Assembly: GCA_963726085.1 (NCBI GenBank)
Contig: CAVSAR010000004.1
Span: 62,001-126,000 of the forward strand
DNA from: ZC4RG30 sp963726085
GTDB lineage: Bacteria; Pseudomonadota; Gammaproteobacteria; Steroidobacterales; Steroidobacteraceae
DNA: 64,000 nucleotides
Direction of reading: 5' to 3'
The notes beneath the pieces were generated by a model. That model was not told the DNA's origin, made no database searches, and worked only from the letters and a program-made list of their open reading frames with translations. Position 1 is the first letter of the stretch. The number at the start of each line of letters is the position of its first letter. Of the stretch, positions 18,611 to 27,737 are shown in pieces. Position numbers and translations under genes: made by a program.

Positions 18611-19570
18611 TCAACGAACCTGAAGCGAGGCGGGAGCCTTGGGCCTCATCTTCACGGCGGCGCCCCGGTAGGTAGAGATGACCTCCCACGCCAGGTGCTG
18701 GAACGCAGTAGCCGTATCAGGCGGCACGCTCAACACCGGCGGGGAATTGGCGTATCCGCTGGGGATGATATTGGTCCCGCCTTCCGGCGTGCGATTGAAC
18801 ATGGCAGCTAACATTACGCAAGCAACGTAGTAGTTGCCCAGCCCGTTCATGTGTACATCGTCCAGGAAGATCTGGGAGCGATTCGTGACGCCCGGTATCT
18901 GGCCGCTTTCTGCGCGGTTGATCAGTTCGCGCAATGCAATATCCACCGGTATGACTTCGACCGTCGTGGAATGCCCGCGCGAGGTGGCAATGGCCGTTGC
19001 AGAACGCGCCATGTCCTCATAGATGGCGAGGTCTGCTGCCTGCTTGTCCGGCCAGGCGTTGCCGTACGTGTAGGTGGATTCCCACGTCGTGAACAGCATG
19101 ACCCGGCCAGCGGGATTGCGGTTCAGAAAGATGTCCATGTAGTCCGCGATGGCCTGATCGGTTTGGTTGTACTGGCGATTGCTCGAAATAGTATTGTTGG
19201 CGTCGGTCAGGACCAGCGTGTCGTACAGGCCCAACGGCGAGCCCGCGGCGATGGCATCGCAGGAGAAGGTGAACTTCGTGGGATCAATCGTGGAGGGGGT
19301 ATTCTTGCTGCTGCAACCATTCAGATTCGCCTTCAACGGAGCGCCGATATTTACCTGCACGGCCTTGGCGAATCGCAGGCCCAGGCTTTCAGCCAGCACC
19401 TGAACGTATACGGGCATATCGAAATTGATCAGGCTGTGCCCAACCATCACGGCGGCGACCTGGTCCTTCGGCGCCAGCGACTGCGCTGACGTCAGGGGCG
19501 ACGCTGCCATCGTGGCCAGTGCCAGCAAGACGGCCAAGAAACCGCGGCACCCAGAAAACTGCTTTTCCAT
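18611..19570 (-). CDS. Secreted SGNH-hydrolase-like protein
   Basis: A 319-residue protein with a signal peptide (about 1-30, cut near TSAQS). The mature part starts VAAVMVGHSLINFDMPVYVQ, where GHSL may be the serine elbow, and ends with DDVHMNGLGNYYVACV, a DXXH pair as in SGNH hydrolases. No N-terminal lipobox and no PEP-CTERM tail were seen. It is the first gene of the minus-strand operon down to 14.27 kb, 26 bp before the frameshifted GT4, and is divergent from the PKS. The substrate is unknown; an exported glycan or acyl ester is a guess from context. Confidence 0.65.
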   Translation of the reverse strand: MEKQFSGCRGFLAVLLALATMAASPLTSAQSLAPKDQVAAVMVGHSLINFDMPVYVQVLAESLGLRFAKAVQVNIGAPLKANLNGCSSKNTPSTIDPTKFTFSCDAIAAGSPLGLYDTLVLTDANNTISSNRQYNQTDQAIADYMDIFLNRNPAGRVMLFTTWESTYTYGNAWPDKQAADLAIYEDMARSATAIATSRGHSTTVEVIPVDIALRELINRAESGQIPGVTNRSQIFLDDVHMNGLGNYYVACVMLAAMFNRTPEGGTNIIPSGYANSPPVLSVPPDTATAFQHLAWEVISTYRGAAVKMRPKAPASLQVR

Positions 19571-19673
19571 TCACTAGCTCCGAATCACAAGACGCGTACC
19601 CTAACAGCCCGGCCTGACGGGCCGGTAACAGTCTCCAATCTACGACCCTGCGCGTGACCGCCCATTCATATAT

Positions 19674-19703
19674 TTGACATAATTCCTGATTTGGGGGGCT
19701 AAG
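19674..19703 (+). promoter_or_regulatory. Possible sigma-70 promoter upstream of the PKS
   Basis: The divergent gap 19571-19790 holds a perfect TTGACA (19674-19679). At 18 bp spacing the -10 position is GCTAAG (19698-19703), which is weak. A GC-rich inverted repeat, CCGGCC-N5-GGCCGG, lies nearby at about 19604-19620. Transcription towards the PKS is the natural reading but is not proven. Confidence 0.35.
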
Positions 19704-19790
19704 CTTGGCAATCAGTAATGGGCACTGCCCCCACGCTGCGCTGGCCGTGCTCGGCTACCATCCGGGCCTGTAGGAACAGTCTGATCCGGG

Positions 19791-22700
19791 ATGGACACTT
19801 CGAACGATATCGCCATTGTCGGCATGGCCCTGCGCGTGCCGGGGTCCCTGAACCCAGCCGAATTCTGGCGCAACCTGCTGTCAGGCCAGGAGGCGCTGCA
19901 GTCCTTTTCGCAGGAACACCTCAAGGCACTGGGCGTTCCCACCTCGCATCTGGATGACCCCGACTACGTGCGATGCGGCATGCCGCTGGCAGCCTTCGAC
20001 GAGTTCGACCCGGAATTCTTTGGTTTCAGTCCGATGGAAGCGGCGATCCTCGATCCGCAGCACCGGCAGTTCTACGAAGTTGCCTGGGAGGCGCTGGAGA
20101 GTGCCGGCTGTGTGCCGACCAGGTTCGAGGGTGCGATTGGGGTCTACGCCGGTTGCGGCGCGGGTGCTTATTTCTCGCGCAACATCCTGCAGAACGCCGA
20201 GTTGCTGCGTTCCGTCGGACACTTCCTCCTAAGGCATACGGGCAACGACAAGGATTTCCTCGCCAGCCGCGTGTCGTATGCCTTCAACCTGCGCGGACCG
20301 AGCATCAGCGTCCAGACCGCCTGCTCCACCTCGCTGGTGGCAATACACCTGGCGGTACAGAGCCTGCTGGCACGCGAAACCGATCTGGCGCTGGCCGGCG
20401 GCGTCACCATCGAGATTCCCCACGGGATTGGCTACTTCTACCGCGAGGGCGAAATCCTCTCGCCGGACGGCCATTGCCGGGCATTTGACCATCGGGCAAA
20501 GGGCACAGTTTTCGGCAGCGGCGCCGGGGTCGTTGTCCTGCGCCGGCTGGCAGATGCGCTGCGCGACGGTGACCACATCCATGCAGTCATCAAGGCCAGC
20601 GCTGTCAACAACGACGGCGCATCCAAGGTCGGCTACCTAGCGCCCAGCGTCGATGGCCAGGCGGCGGCGATCTCCGAGGCTGTCGCGCTGGCCGGCATCG
20701 ACAGCGGTTCGATCGAATTCATCGAGTGCCACGGTACTGGCACGCCAATGGGTGATCCAATTGAAGTCGCGGCGCTCACGCAGGCCTTTCGCGAAAGCTC
20801 CGATACGGTAGGCAAGTGCCTGCTGGGGTCAGTGAAATCCAACATCGGGCACCTTGATACGGCCGCCGGTGTCGTTGGGCTCATCAAGGCCGCCCAGGCG
20901 CTTGAATTCGAGGCAATTCCGCCAACGCTCAATTTCGAAGCCCCGAATCCCGCGCTGGAGCTCGACGGTAGTCCCTTTCGCATCGCCGCACAGTTGACCC
21001 CTTGGCCACGGCGCGCCACGCCGCGCAGGGCTGCCGTCAATTCACTGGGCGTCGGGGGCACGAATGCATTCGTCGTGCTCGAAGAGGCGCCAGCGGCCGC
21101 CCCGCCAGCGCAGGCAGTGCAAGACGTGCAGCTGCTGGCAATCTCGGCACGCTCCCGAAAAGCGCTGGATGACTACCAGGCGCGGCTGGCCGGGTGGCTG
21201 CGGGACCATCCTGAAATTCCATTGGCCCAGGTCGCGTCGACCCTGGGTCGCGGACGCCACGCGTTCGAACAGCGGCGGGTTCTTGCAGCGCGCGACACCC
21301 AGGAAGCCCTGCGGCTGCTCGACAGCGGCGACCCGCGCCGGGTTCTTACCTACACGGCCGACCCTGAGCAGCCATCAACGGTCTTCATGTTCCCGGGGGG
21401 CGGCGCGCAATACACCGGCATGGCCCGGACGCTGTACCTGACCACCCCCGCATTCAGGGATGCGATGGACCGCGGCCTGGAACTGCTGCGCTCGAAACAT
21501 GGCGTGGACCTGAAGCCGGTGCTCACCGCCGAGCCCGACATGCAGCCTGAGGTCGAAACCGAACTCAATCGCCCCGCGGTGCAGTTACCGCTGATCTTCC
21601 TCATTGAATATTCGCTGGTGACGTTATGGGCATCCCTTGGCGTAAAGCCCGCAGCCCTGATCGGTCACAGCATGGGCGAGAATGCCGCGGCCTGCGTCGC
21701 CGGAGTATTCAGTCTCGAGGATGGCCTGGGACTGGTATTGCTGCGCGGACAGCTCATGGAGCAGGTCCCCGACGGCGGCATGCTCAGCGTTCCACTGGCC
21801 GCCGATGAGCTGCGCGACCGGTTGGGTGAGCACCTGGACCTTGCGGCGGCCAATAGCCCGCTGCTGTCGATCGCTTCCGGACCCAACGCGGCGCTGGATG
21901 AACTGCAGGCGCGCCTGGCAATGGAGGGCATCGAGGCGCGGCGCGTGCGCATCAGCATCGCCGCGCACTCGCGCCTGCTCGACGGGATTCTCGAACGGTT
22001 CCGGGCATACCTGCGCAGCATCCGGCTCAACCCGCCTGCCATTCCGATCGTCTCCAACCTGACCGGGGCGTGGCTGACGGCCGCCGAAGCTACCGACCCG
22101 GAGTACTGGGTGCGACACCTGCGCAATACCGTGCGGTTCGCCGAAGGCGTTCGCGTTTTGCTCGAACAACCGTCCCGGGTGTTCATCGAAGTGGGGCCAG
22201 GAAGCATCCTCGGCTCATTTGTCCGCCAGTCGCACGATGCGGTCGTGCAACGCGTGTTTGCCTCGCTGCGTCACCCGGATAACCCGATCAGCGACGATGT
22301 GCATTTCATGACCGTGGCCGGCGGATTGTGGGCCATCGGCCTGCCGATTCCCGCAGAGCTTCTGTGGCCAGGGGCCTGGCCGAAGATTCCCCTGCCTGGC
22401 TACGCATTCCAGCACGCACGCTACTGGATCGATCCGTCTACCGCGGACACAGTGCATGATGATGACGATGCGCTGCTGCCCGAGCACGTGCCGTTCGGAG
22501 GCGACTGGTTTACTGGTCCGCGCTGGCTGCAGCAGGGTATTCCGGAGACCTTGCCCCCGGCGCCGATGAACTGGTGCGTGTTTCACCATCACGATCCGCT
22601 GGCCCGGGCCTGGGTAGCGTCATTGCGCGAAAGCGGGCATCGCGTGACCGAGGTCCTCAGCGGCGATGCCTACGCGCGACTGGACCAGGATACCTTCACG

Positions 22701-25700
22701 CTGGCGCCGGAAGTCGGAGCCGAGTATGACGATCTGCTGCAGGCCCTGGTGGCAGACAACCGCGTACCTGATCGCGTGCTGCATACCTGGTTGCTGACGC
22801 GCAGCGAGACCTTCCGGCCTGGACAGACCTTCCTGCATCGCAACCAGGTGCATGGCTTCTATTCATTGTTTCACCTGGCGCGCGCGACTTCCAAACGGGC
22901 CGAAGGCAAGCGCGCACACTGGATCGTGGTAGGCAACGGCGCCGCGTCGGTGGGTGGGGAGGCGTTGTTGTATCCGGAGAAAGCCACGGTGCTTGGCCCC
23001 TGCGCCGTCATCCCGCGCGAACTCAAGGACGTCACCTGTGCGTACGTAGACCTGTCCCTCAAGGAAGCCGATCCCAGCCTCGGATTGCTCCAGGAACTTC
23101 GCGCGGCCCCTGCCAATACCGTCTTGGCCTGGCGTGACCGGGTCCGCTGGGTTCGCTACCTCGCCCCCCATCATCCCAAGGCCACGGCGCGGTCCATTAA
23201 GATCCGCGACGGGGGCACCTACCTGATCACGGGTGGTTTTGGTGGTATCGCGGGGGTGCTCGCCGACTGGCTGGCACGCAAGTATCGCGCCCGGCTGGTG
23301 CTGGTCGGACGCACGCCGCTGCCCCAGCGCGAACACTGGGAGCACTGGCTTCAGCAAAACCTGCCATCCGATCCAATCAGCAGCGGTATTCGCCGCGTAC
23401 AGCACCTGGAACAGCTCGGTGCAACCGTACTACCAGTCGCCGCGGACGTGTCGGTCGCGGAACAGGCAGCGGATGCAATCGCGGCGGCGAAAGCCGCCTT
23501 CGGACCGCTGCACGGTGTCTTTCATGCCGCAGGCGTGCTGCGTGACGGTCTCATCGCGCTCAAGAACGAGCGTGAAGTCGAAGACGTGTTGGCCGCGAAA
23601 CTCTACGGAACCCTCGTACTCGACGATTTGCTCAAGCGCGAATCGCTGGATGTGTTTGTCCTCTTCTCATCCGCCAGTGCCTACGTGGCGCCGGCCGGGC
23701 AGATCGATTACGTGGCCGCGAATTCCTTTCTCAATGCCTTTGCCGAGTCCTGCCGGGAAAAGCGGCCATGGCCGGTCATCGCCATCGACTGGGGCATCTG
23801 GAAGGACCTTGGAATGGCCGGCGCCGTGCGCATGGGCGGTCCGGTTGCGGATTCGATGCAGGTCGAGATATCACGCGGCCGGAAGGAAGCCGTCCGGTAT
23901 CCGCTGTTCGATGCGCGGTACGTCCTGCAGGAGGGGCGTTCGCAGGTGCATTGGATCATCGGGCACATTTCCGCCGGCGATTCGTGGATCGCGAACGAGC
24001 ATCGGCTGCTGAACGGCCAGGCTCTGGTTCCCGGCACCGGCTATCTTGAGTTCATGCGGGCGGCACTCGCCGAGATCGGGGAAGCTGGCGACGGCTGGAA
24101 AGCGACCGGGTTGCGGTTACTGGAACCGTTCTACGTGCCCGATTCGGGCACCGCGGATTTCCGCATCCACCTGCGAGGCGGGCCCCGGCACTGGCAGTTC
24201 GAGCTGCAAGTGCAGATGGGCACAGATGCGCAGCCTGCGTGGCAGGCGGTGGCAGCGGCGAGGATCGTGCCGGCAGACAGCGCCTCCCGTACCAAAGTGA
24301 TTGACGTCGACGCGCTGGCGTCGCGGTGCAGTATCGAGGTCGACACTGCCAGGGGTGATGCAAGCCTGCGAACCCGGCAGGAAGCACACCTGCGCTTCGG
24401 GCCGCGCTGGCAGGTGTTGCATAGCCTGCGGCTGGGAGCGCGCGAGGCCGTGGCGACGCTGCGCCTGCAACCGCGCTTTCTTGCCGACCTGGATACTTAC
24501 GCCCTGCACCCTGGGATGCTCGACATCGCCACCGGATGCGCGATGGACTTGATTCCCGGGTATGCCGAACAGGAAGTGCCACAGAATCTTTGGGTGCCCG
24601 TCAGCTACGCGGCATTCAACTGCTTGCGGCCATTGCCTGCCGTTTGTCTGAGCTGGCTGAGAATCTCGGCAGATTCCAGCGTTGCGGCAGGCACGGCTGC
24701 ATTCGACGTGACGCTAATCGACACTTCCGGACAATTGCTGGCGACTATCGAAGGGCTCACGCTGCGCAGGATCGAAGGCGAGCTGCTGCGCCCGCGCGTC
24801 GTGGCCGCAGTGCTTGACGACGTGGGCCAGACTGCGGCCCGGCACCACGTCCTAGGCCCCGGCGAGAAGGCCCTGGGTCACAATCTGTCCCGGGGCATCA
24901 CGCCGGACGACGGCATCGCGGCACTCGAACGAGTCCTCGCAGGAGTAGACCGGCAGGTAGTTGTCGTCAGTTCGTTGCGCCCGGCCGAACTGATTCGCCA
25001 AGCCGACGCTGTTTCCCGGCTGTCGAGGTCCGAACGCGGTACCAAGTTCGCGCGCCCCAAGCTCGAGACGAGTTTCGAGGAGCCGCGAGACGAAATTGAG
25101 CGGTCGCTGTCGGAACTGTGGGGCAAGTTACTCGGTGTCGATGGTGTTGGCATCCGCGACGGCTTCTTCGAGCTTGGCGGGCACTCGTTGATTGCGGTAC
25201 GCCTGTTCAACGAGGTTGCTGAGAAGTTCGGCACGGATCTGCCCATGTCAGCGCTAATCCAGCATCCGGATATCGCCAGCCTCGCGGAGCTGATTCGCGG
25301 TGGACCGGTAGGTGAGGCGACCGGCACTTTCCCCGGGTTGGTAGTCGAAGAAGCGTTCATCCACGCCGTGCCAATCAAGTCCGGGCCGGTGGGCAACGGC
25401 ACGCCCATCTTTGTCGTCTCCGGCATGTTCGGCAATGTACTGAACCTGAGCCACCTGGCGCAGCTGCTGGGTGAAGATCGGGCATTCTTCGCGCTCCAGG
25501 CGCGTGGCCTGTACGGCGACCGGCTGCCGCATGAATCATTCGAGGAAATGGCGCGGGACTACCTGGTCGAAGTGCGCCGCATCCAGCCACGGGGACCGTA
25601 CATGCTGGGTGGCTACTCCGGGGGTGGACTGGTGGCCTACGAGATGGCGCGGCAACTGGCGACCGTCGGAGAACGTGTGTCGGCGCTGATCCTCCTGGAT

Positions 25701-26189
25701 TCGCCAATTCGCGAGGCGGTGCATTTCGGTTTGCTGGACAAGGTGCAGATGTGGCTGCCCGGCCTGCGCCAACAGGGTCCGGCTTTCATCGCCAACAAAC
25801 TGCGCGATCGGCGTGCGTGGCGACTCGAACTTGAGGCACGCGACCGGGAACGACTCGAAGAATGCCGGACCGGCGCACAGTTCCATTCACGCCGGGTGGG
25901 TGATGCCTTCCTGCGCGCGCTTGCCGCCTACAAGGTTCCTGCAGCCGACCTCCATGTGACCCTTCTGCGTCCGAAGCTCAACGTGAAGTTCCGGCTGCGC
26001 GATGGCCGCATGATCGATGCGGAGCGTAACGAACTGCGGCCGGATAACGGCTGGACACCGTACGTGGCTGGCATCACCGTCATTGAGGTGCCCGGCAACC
26101 ATGACAGCATGGTGCTGGAGCCCAACGTTCGCGTCCTCGCCGCGGCCCTGCGTCGCGTGCTGGCTGACGCCGACGAGCGCAGGGAGTAG
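19791..26189 (+). CDS. Type I polyketide synthase, KS-AT-KR-DH-ACP-TE
   Basis: A 2132-residue megasynthase. KS (about 5-425) has the full Cys178 (QTACSTSL), His314 (ECHGTGTP), His354 (NIGHLDTAAG) set. AT (530-840) has Ser627 in GHSMGEN; the specificity position reads IAAHS, neither HAFH nor YASH. A KR structural half (about 890-1090) precedes the active KR (about 1140-1340), with TGGFGGIAG and Tyr1307. DH (about 1375-1680) has His1404 in EHRLLNGQALVPG and Asp1578 in HPGMLDIATG. ACP has Ser1799 in GGHSLIAV. TE (1860-2125) has Ser1943 in GYSGGG and His in GNHDSM. No ER or methyltransferase domain was seen. KR before DH is not the common modular order and recalls iterative synthases. Likely makes an unsaturated or hydroxylated acyl chain. 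Heads an operon with Wzy-like and GT87-like genes. Confidence 0.93.
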   Translation: MDTSNDIAIVGMALRVPGSLNPAEFWRNLLSGQEALQSFSQEHLKALGVPTSHLDDPDYVRCGMPLAAFDEFDPEFFGFSPMEAAILDPQHRQFYEVAWEALESAGCVPTRFEGAIGVYAGCGAGAYFSRNILQNAELLRSVGHFLLRHTGNDKDFLASRVSYAFNLRGPSISVQTACSTSLVAIHLAVQSLLARETDLALAGGVTIEIPHGIGYFYREGEILSPDGHCRAFDHRAKGTVFGSGAGVVVLRRLADALRDGDHIHAVIKASAVNNDGASKVGYLAPSVDGQAAAISEAVALAGIDSGSIEFIECHGTGTPMGDPIEVAALTQAFRESSDTVGKCLLGSVKSNIGHLDTAAGVVGLIKAAQALEFEAIPPTLNFEAPNPALELDGSPFRIAAQLTPWPRRATPRRAAVNSLGVGGTNAFVVLEEAPAAAPPAQAVQDVQLLAISARSRKALDDYQARLAGWLRDHPEIPLAQVASTLGRGRHAFEQRRVLAARDTQEALRLLDSGDPRRVLTYTADPEQPSTVFMFPGGGAQYTGMARTLYLTTPAFRDAMDRGLELLRSKHGVDLKPVLTAEPDMQPEVETELNRPAVQLPLIFLIEYSLVTLWASLGVKPAALIGHSMGENAAACVAGVFSLEDGLGLVLLRGQLMEQVPDGGMLSVPLAADELRDRLGEHLDLAAANSPLLSIASGPNAALDELQARLAMEGIEARRVRISIAAHSRLLDGILERFRAYLRSIRLNPPAIPIVSNLTGAWLTAAEATDPEYWVRHLRNTVRFAEGVRVLLEQPSRVFIEVGPGSILGSFVRQSHDAVVQRVFASLRHPDNPISDDVHFMTVAGGLWAIGLPIPAELLWPGAWPKIPLPGYAFQHARYWIDPSTADTVHDDDDALLPEHVPFGGDWFTGPRWLQQGIPETLPPAPMNWCVFHHHDPLARAWVASLRESGHRVTEVLSGDAYARLDQDTFTLAPEVGAEYDDLLQALVADNRVPDRVLHTWLLTRSETFRPGQTFLHRNQVHGFYSLFHLARATSKRAEGKRAHWIVVGNGAASVGGEALLYPEKATVLGPCAVIPRELKDVTCAYVDLSLKEADPSLGLLQELRAAPANTVLAWRDRVRWVRYLAPHHPKATARSIKIRDGGTYLITGGFGGIAGVLADWLARKYRARLVLVGRTPLPQREHWEHWLQQNLPSDPISSGIRRVQHLEQLGATVLPVAADVSVAEQAADAIAAAKAAFGPLHGVFHAAGVLRDGLIALKNEREVEDVLAAKLYGTLVLDDLLKRESLDVFVLFSSASAYVAPAGQIDYVAANSFLNAFAESCREKRPWPVIAIDWGIWKDLGMAGAVRMGGPVADSMQVEISRGRKEAVRYPLFDARYVLQEGRSQVHWIIGHISAGDSWIANEHRLLNGQALVPGTGYLEFMRAALAEIGEAGDGWKATGLRLLEPFYVPDSGTADFRIHLRGGPRHWQFELQVQMGTDAQPAWQAVAAARIVPADSASRTKVIDVDALASRCSIEVDTARGDASLRTRQEAHLRFGPRWQVLHSLRLGAREAVATLRLQPRFLADLDTYALHPGMLDIATGCAMDLIPGYAEQEVPQNLWVPVSYAAFNCLRPLPAVCLSWLRISADSSVAAGTAAFDVTLIDTSGQLLATIEGLTLRRIEGELLRPRVVAAVLDDVGQTAARHHVLGPGEKALGHNLSRGITPDDGIAALERVLAGVDRQVVVVSSLRPAELIRQADAVSRLSRSERGTKFARPKLETSFEEPRDEIERSLSELWGKLLGVDGVGIRDGFFELGGHSLIAVRLFNEVAEKFGTDLPMSALIQHPDIASLAELIRGGPVGEATGTFPGLVVEEAFIHAVPIKSGPVGNGTPIFVVSGMFGNVLNLSHLAQLLGEDRAFFALQARGLYGDRLPHESFEEMARDYLVEVRRIQPRGPYMLGGYSGGGLVAYEMARQLATVGERVSALILLDSPIREAVHFGLLDKVQMWLPGLRQQGPAFIANKLRDRRAWRLELEARDRERLEECRTGAQFHSRRVGDAFLRALAAYKVPAADLHVTLLRPKLNVKFRLRDGRMIDAERNELRPDNGWTPYVAGITVIEVPGNHDSMVLEPNVRVLAAALRRVLADADERRE

Positions 26190-26196
26190 CCCAAAC

Positions 26197-27696
26197 ATGC
26201 CGGCCTACCTAAAGGCGTACGTGGCTGTAATGCTGCTCAGCCTGATTGCGCTGGCGTTGCTCAGGAGGGCATTCACCCCGGATATCGTCAGTAGCGCTGA
26301 CTTCCAGCGCCGCGCCAGGTTGTGGCTGCTGATCACATCGGTCGCGTTTCTATCCAGCAACTTCTGGATCTACGCCGTCCTGTGCGTGATAGTGGCCGCG
26401 CGCGCGCGTCGCTCGGAGACGAATCCCCTGGCGCTGTACGTGGCATTGGTATTTGCGGTACCGCCCCTGTCCAGGATCCTGCCCGGCTTTGGACCGGTCG
26501 AGTACATACTACCGATCAATCACGAGCTCCTGCTCAACTGCGCAATCCTGTGTCCGTGCGCCATCGCGCTTTACAGGAGCCGCCATTCCAGACCACGCGG
26601 CGCGCGGGCCCCCGACGTGCTCGTGGTGCTCTATATGCTGTATATGCTCATCAGCTATGGATGGATGGTGCCGGTCCAAGCCACCGTTCGCCTGGCATTC
26701 AACTTGCTGACTGGCATCGGCGTCGTTTACTACGTGGCCAGCCGGTCCCTCACCAGCCCTCGGGCGTATCGGGAGGTTGCGGCAGCATTCGTGGGCAGCA
26801 TGGCCATCGTGGGACTGGTGGCCATATTTGAGACGACCAAGTCCTGGCTGGTGTACGAAACATTGTCGATTCCGTTTGGGTCGCGATCGGCGGCGTATTT
26901 CTCGCGCGGCGACCTCAATCTTCTACGCTCAAAAGCCTCCCTTGGTCATCCAATCGTCCTTGGCTTTGGGATGGGTTTGGCATTGTTACTCATGCATTCC
27001 TTTTCAGACATTATCAAGACGGCACGCCTGCGACACCTGCTGATGGGGCTCTTGTTCGGCGCGATATTGGTGAGTTTTTCGCGCGGCCCGTGGGTCGGCG
27101 CATTCGCCGGAATGTTGTATATGGTTTCCTCCGGTCCGGGCAAAGGCAGGCGATTGGCCTACACCCTGGGCACCTCTGCCTTAGTGGTCGGCATCCTTGC
27201 CGTGACGTCATTTGGCCAGAGCGTGTTCAAGATGCTGCCTTTCGTCGGGGGTTCGGATCCCGGGTCGGTGGTCTATCGCCAACAGCTCTGGAATGTTTCC
27301 ATTGTGGTGCTGAAGCAGAACCTTTGGCTGGGGGACTTGAATTTCCTGAAGAATCCGTTGATGGAGGTCATGCGTCAGGGCGAGGGCATCATCGACATGG
27401 TCAATTCCTATCTGCAGATAGGACTGGCATACGGATTAATCGGCCTCGGACTGTTTCTGGCGTGCGTGTTCGCCTGCTGGCGCACCGCGCCGCCAAAGTC
27501 GGATGTTGCATCCCCGCAATGGGCAGAGACGCAGCGCCTGCAAACGGCGCTGCGTGCCGCCTTGGTCGCGATTCTCGTGACAATCGGCACCGTCAGCAGC
27601 ATCGACTTCGTGCCGCTGTTTATTTGGTTAATCCTGGGTATGTGCGCCGGTCTATCGCGTTTGCAGCCGTCGCATATACTTGCAACGCAGGCTTAG
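26197..27696 (+). CDS. O-antigen ligase/polymerase-like membrane protein
   Basis: A 499-residue polytopic protein with 10-12 hydrophobic segments. It resembles the Wzy/WaaL (Wzy_C) family, with a central RGPWVGAFAGML inside a loop-helix region typical of these proteins and a long periplasmic loop around 285-345. It would polymerise lipid-linked repeats or ligate glycan to an acceptor. ATG 26197 is 7 bp after the PKS stop, so the two are translationally close; longer in-frame openings overlap the PKS. Whether it acts on the EPS or on the PKS product is open. Confidence 0.78.
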   Translation: MPAYLKAYVAVMLLSLIALALLRRAFTPDIVSSADFQRRARLWLLITSVAFLSSNFWIYAVLCVIVAARARRSETNPLALYVALVFAVPPLSRILPGFGPVEYILPINHELLLNCAILCPCAIALYRSRHSRPRGARAPDVLVVLYMLYMLISYGWMVPVQATVRLAFNLLTGIGVVYYVASRSLTSPRAYREVAAAFVGSMAIVGLVAIFETTKSWLVYETLSIPFGSRSAAYFSRGDLNLLRSKASLGHPIVLGFGMGLALLLMHSFSDIIKTARLRHLLMGLLFGAILVSFSRGPWVGAFAGMLYMVSSGPGKGRRLAYTLGTSALVVGILAVTSFGQSVFKMLPFVGGSDPGSVVYRQQLWNVSIVVLKQNLWLGDLNFLKNPLMEVMRQGEGIIDMVNSYLQIGLAYGLIGLGLFLACVFACWRTAPPKSDVASPQWAETQRLQTALRAALVAILVTIGTVSSIDFVPLFIWLILGMCAGLSRLQPSHILATQA

Positions 27697-27737
27697 GATA
27701 TGGGCGACTGGAAAGGGCCACAAAGGAGTGTCAATCA

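Noticed and set aside
21669..22000. Reading malonyl or methylmalonyl specificity from the AT
   Set aside because: GHSMGEN and IAAHS match neither standard signature, so the presence of the mutase cannot be turned into a firm extender-unit call.
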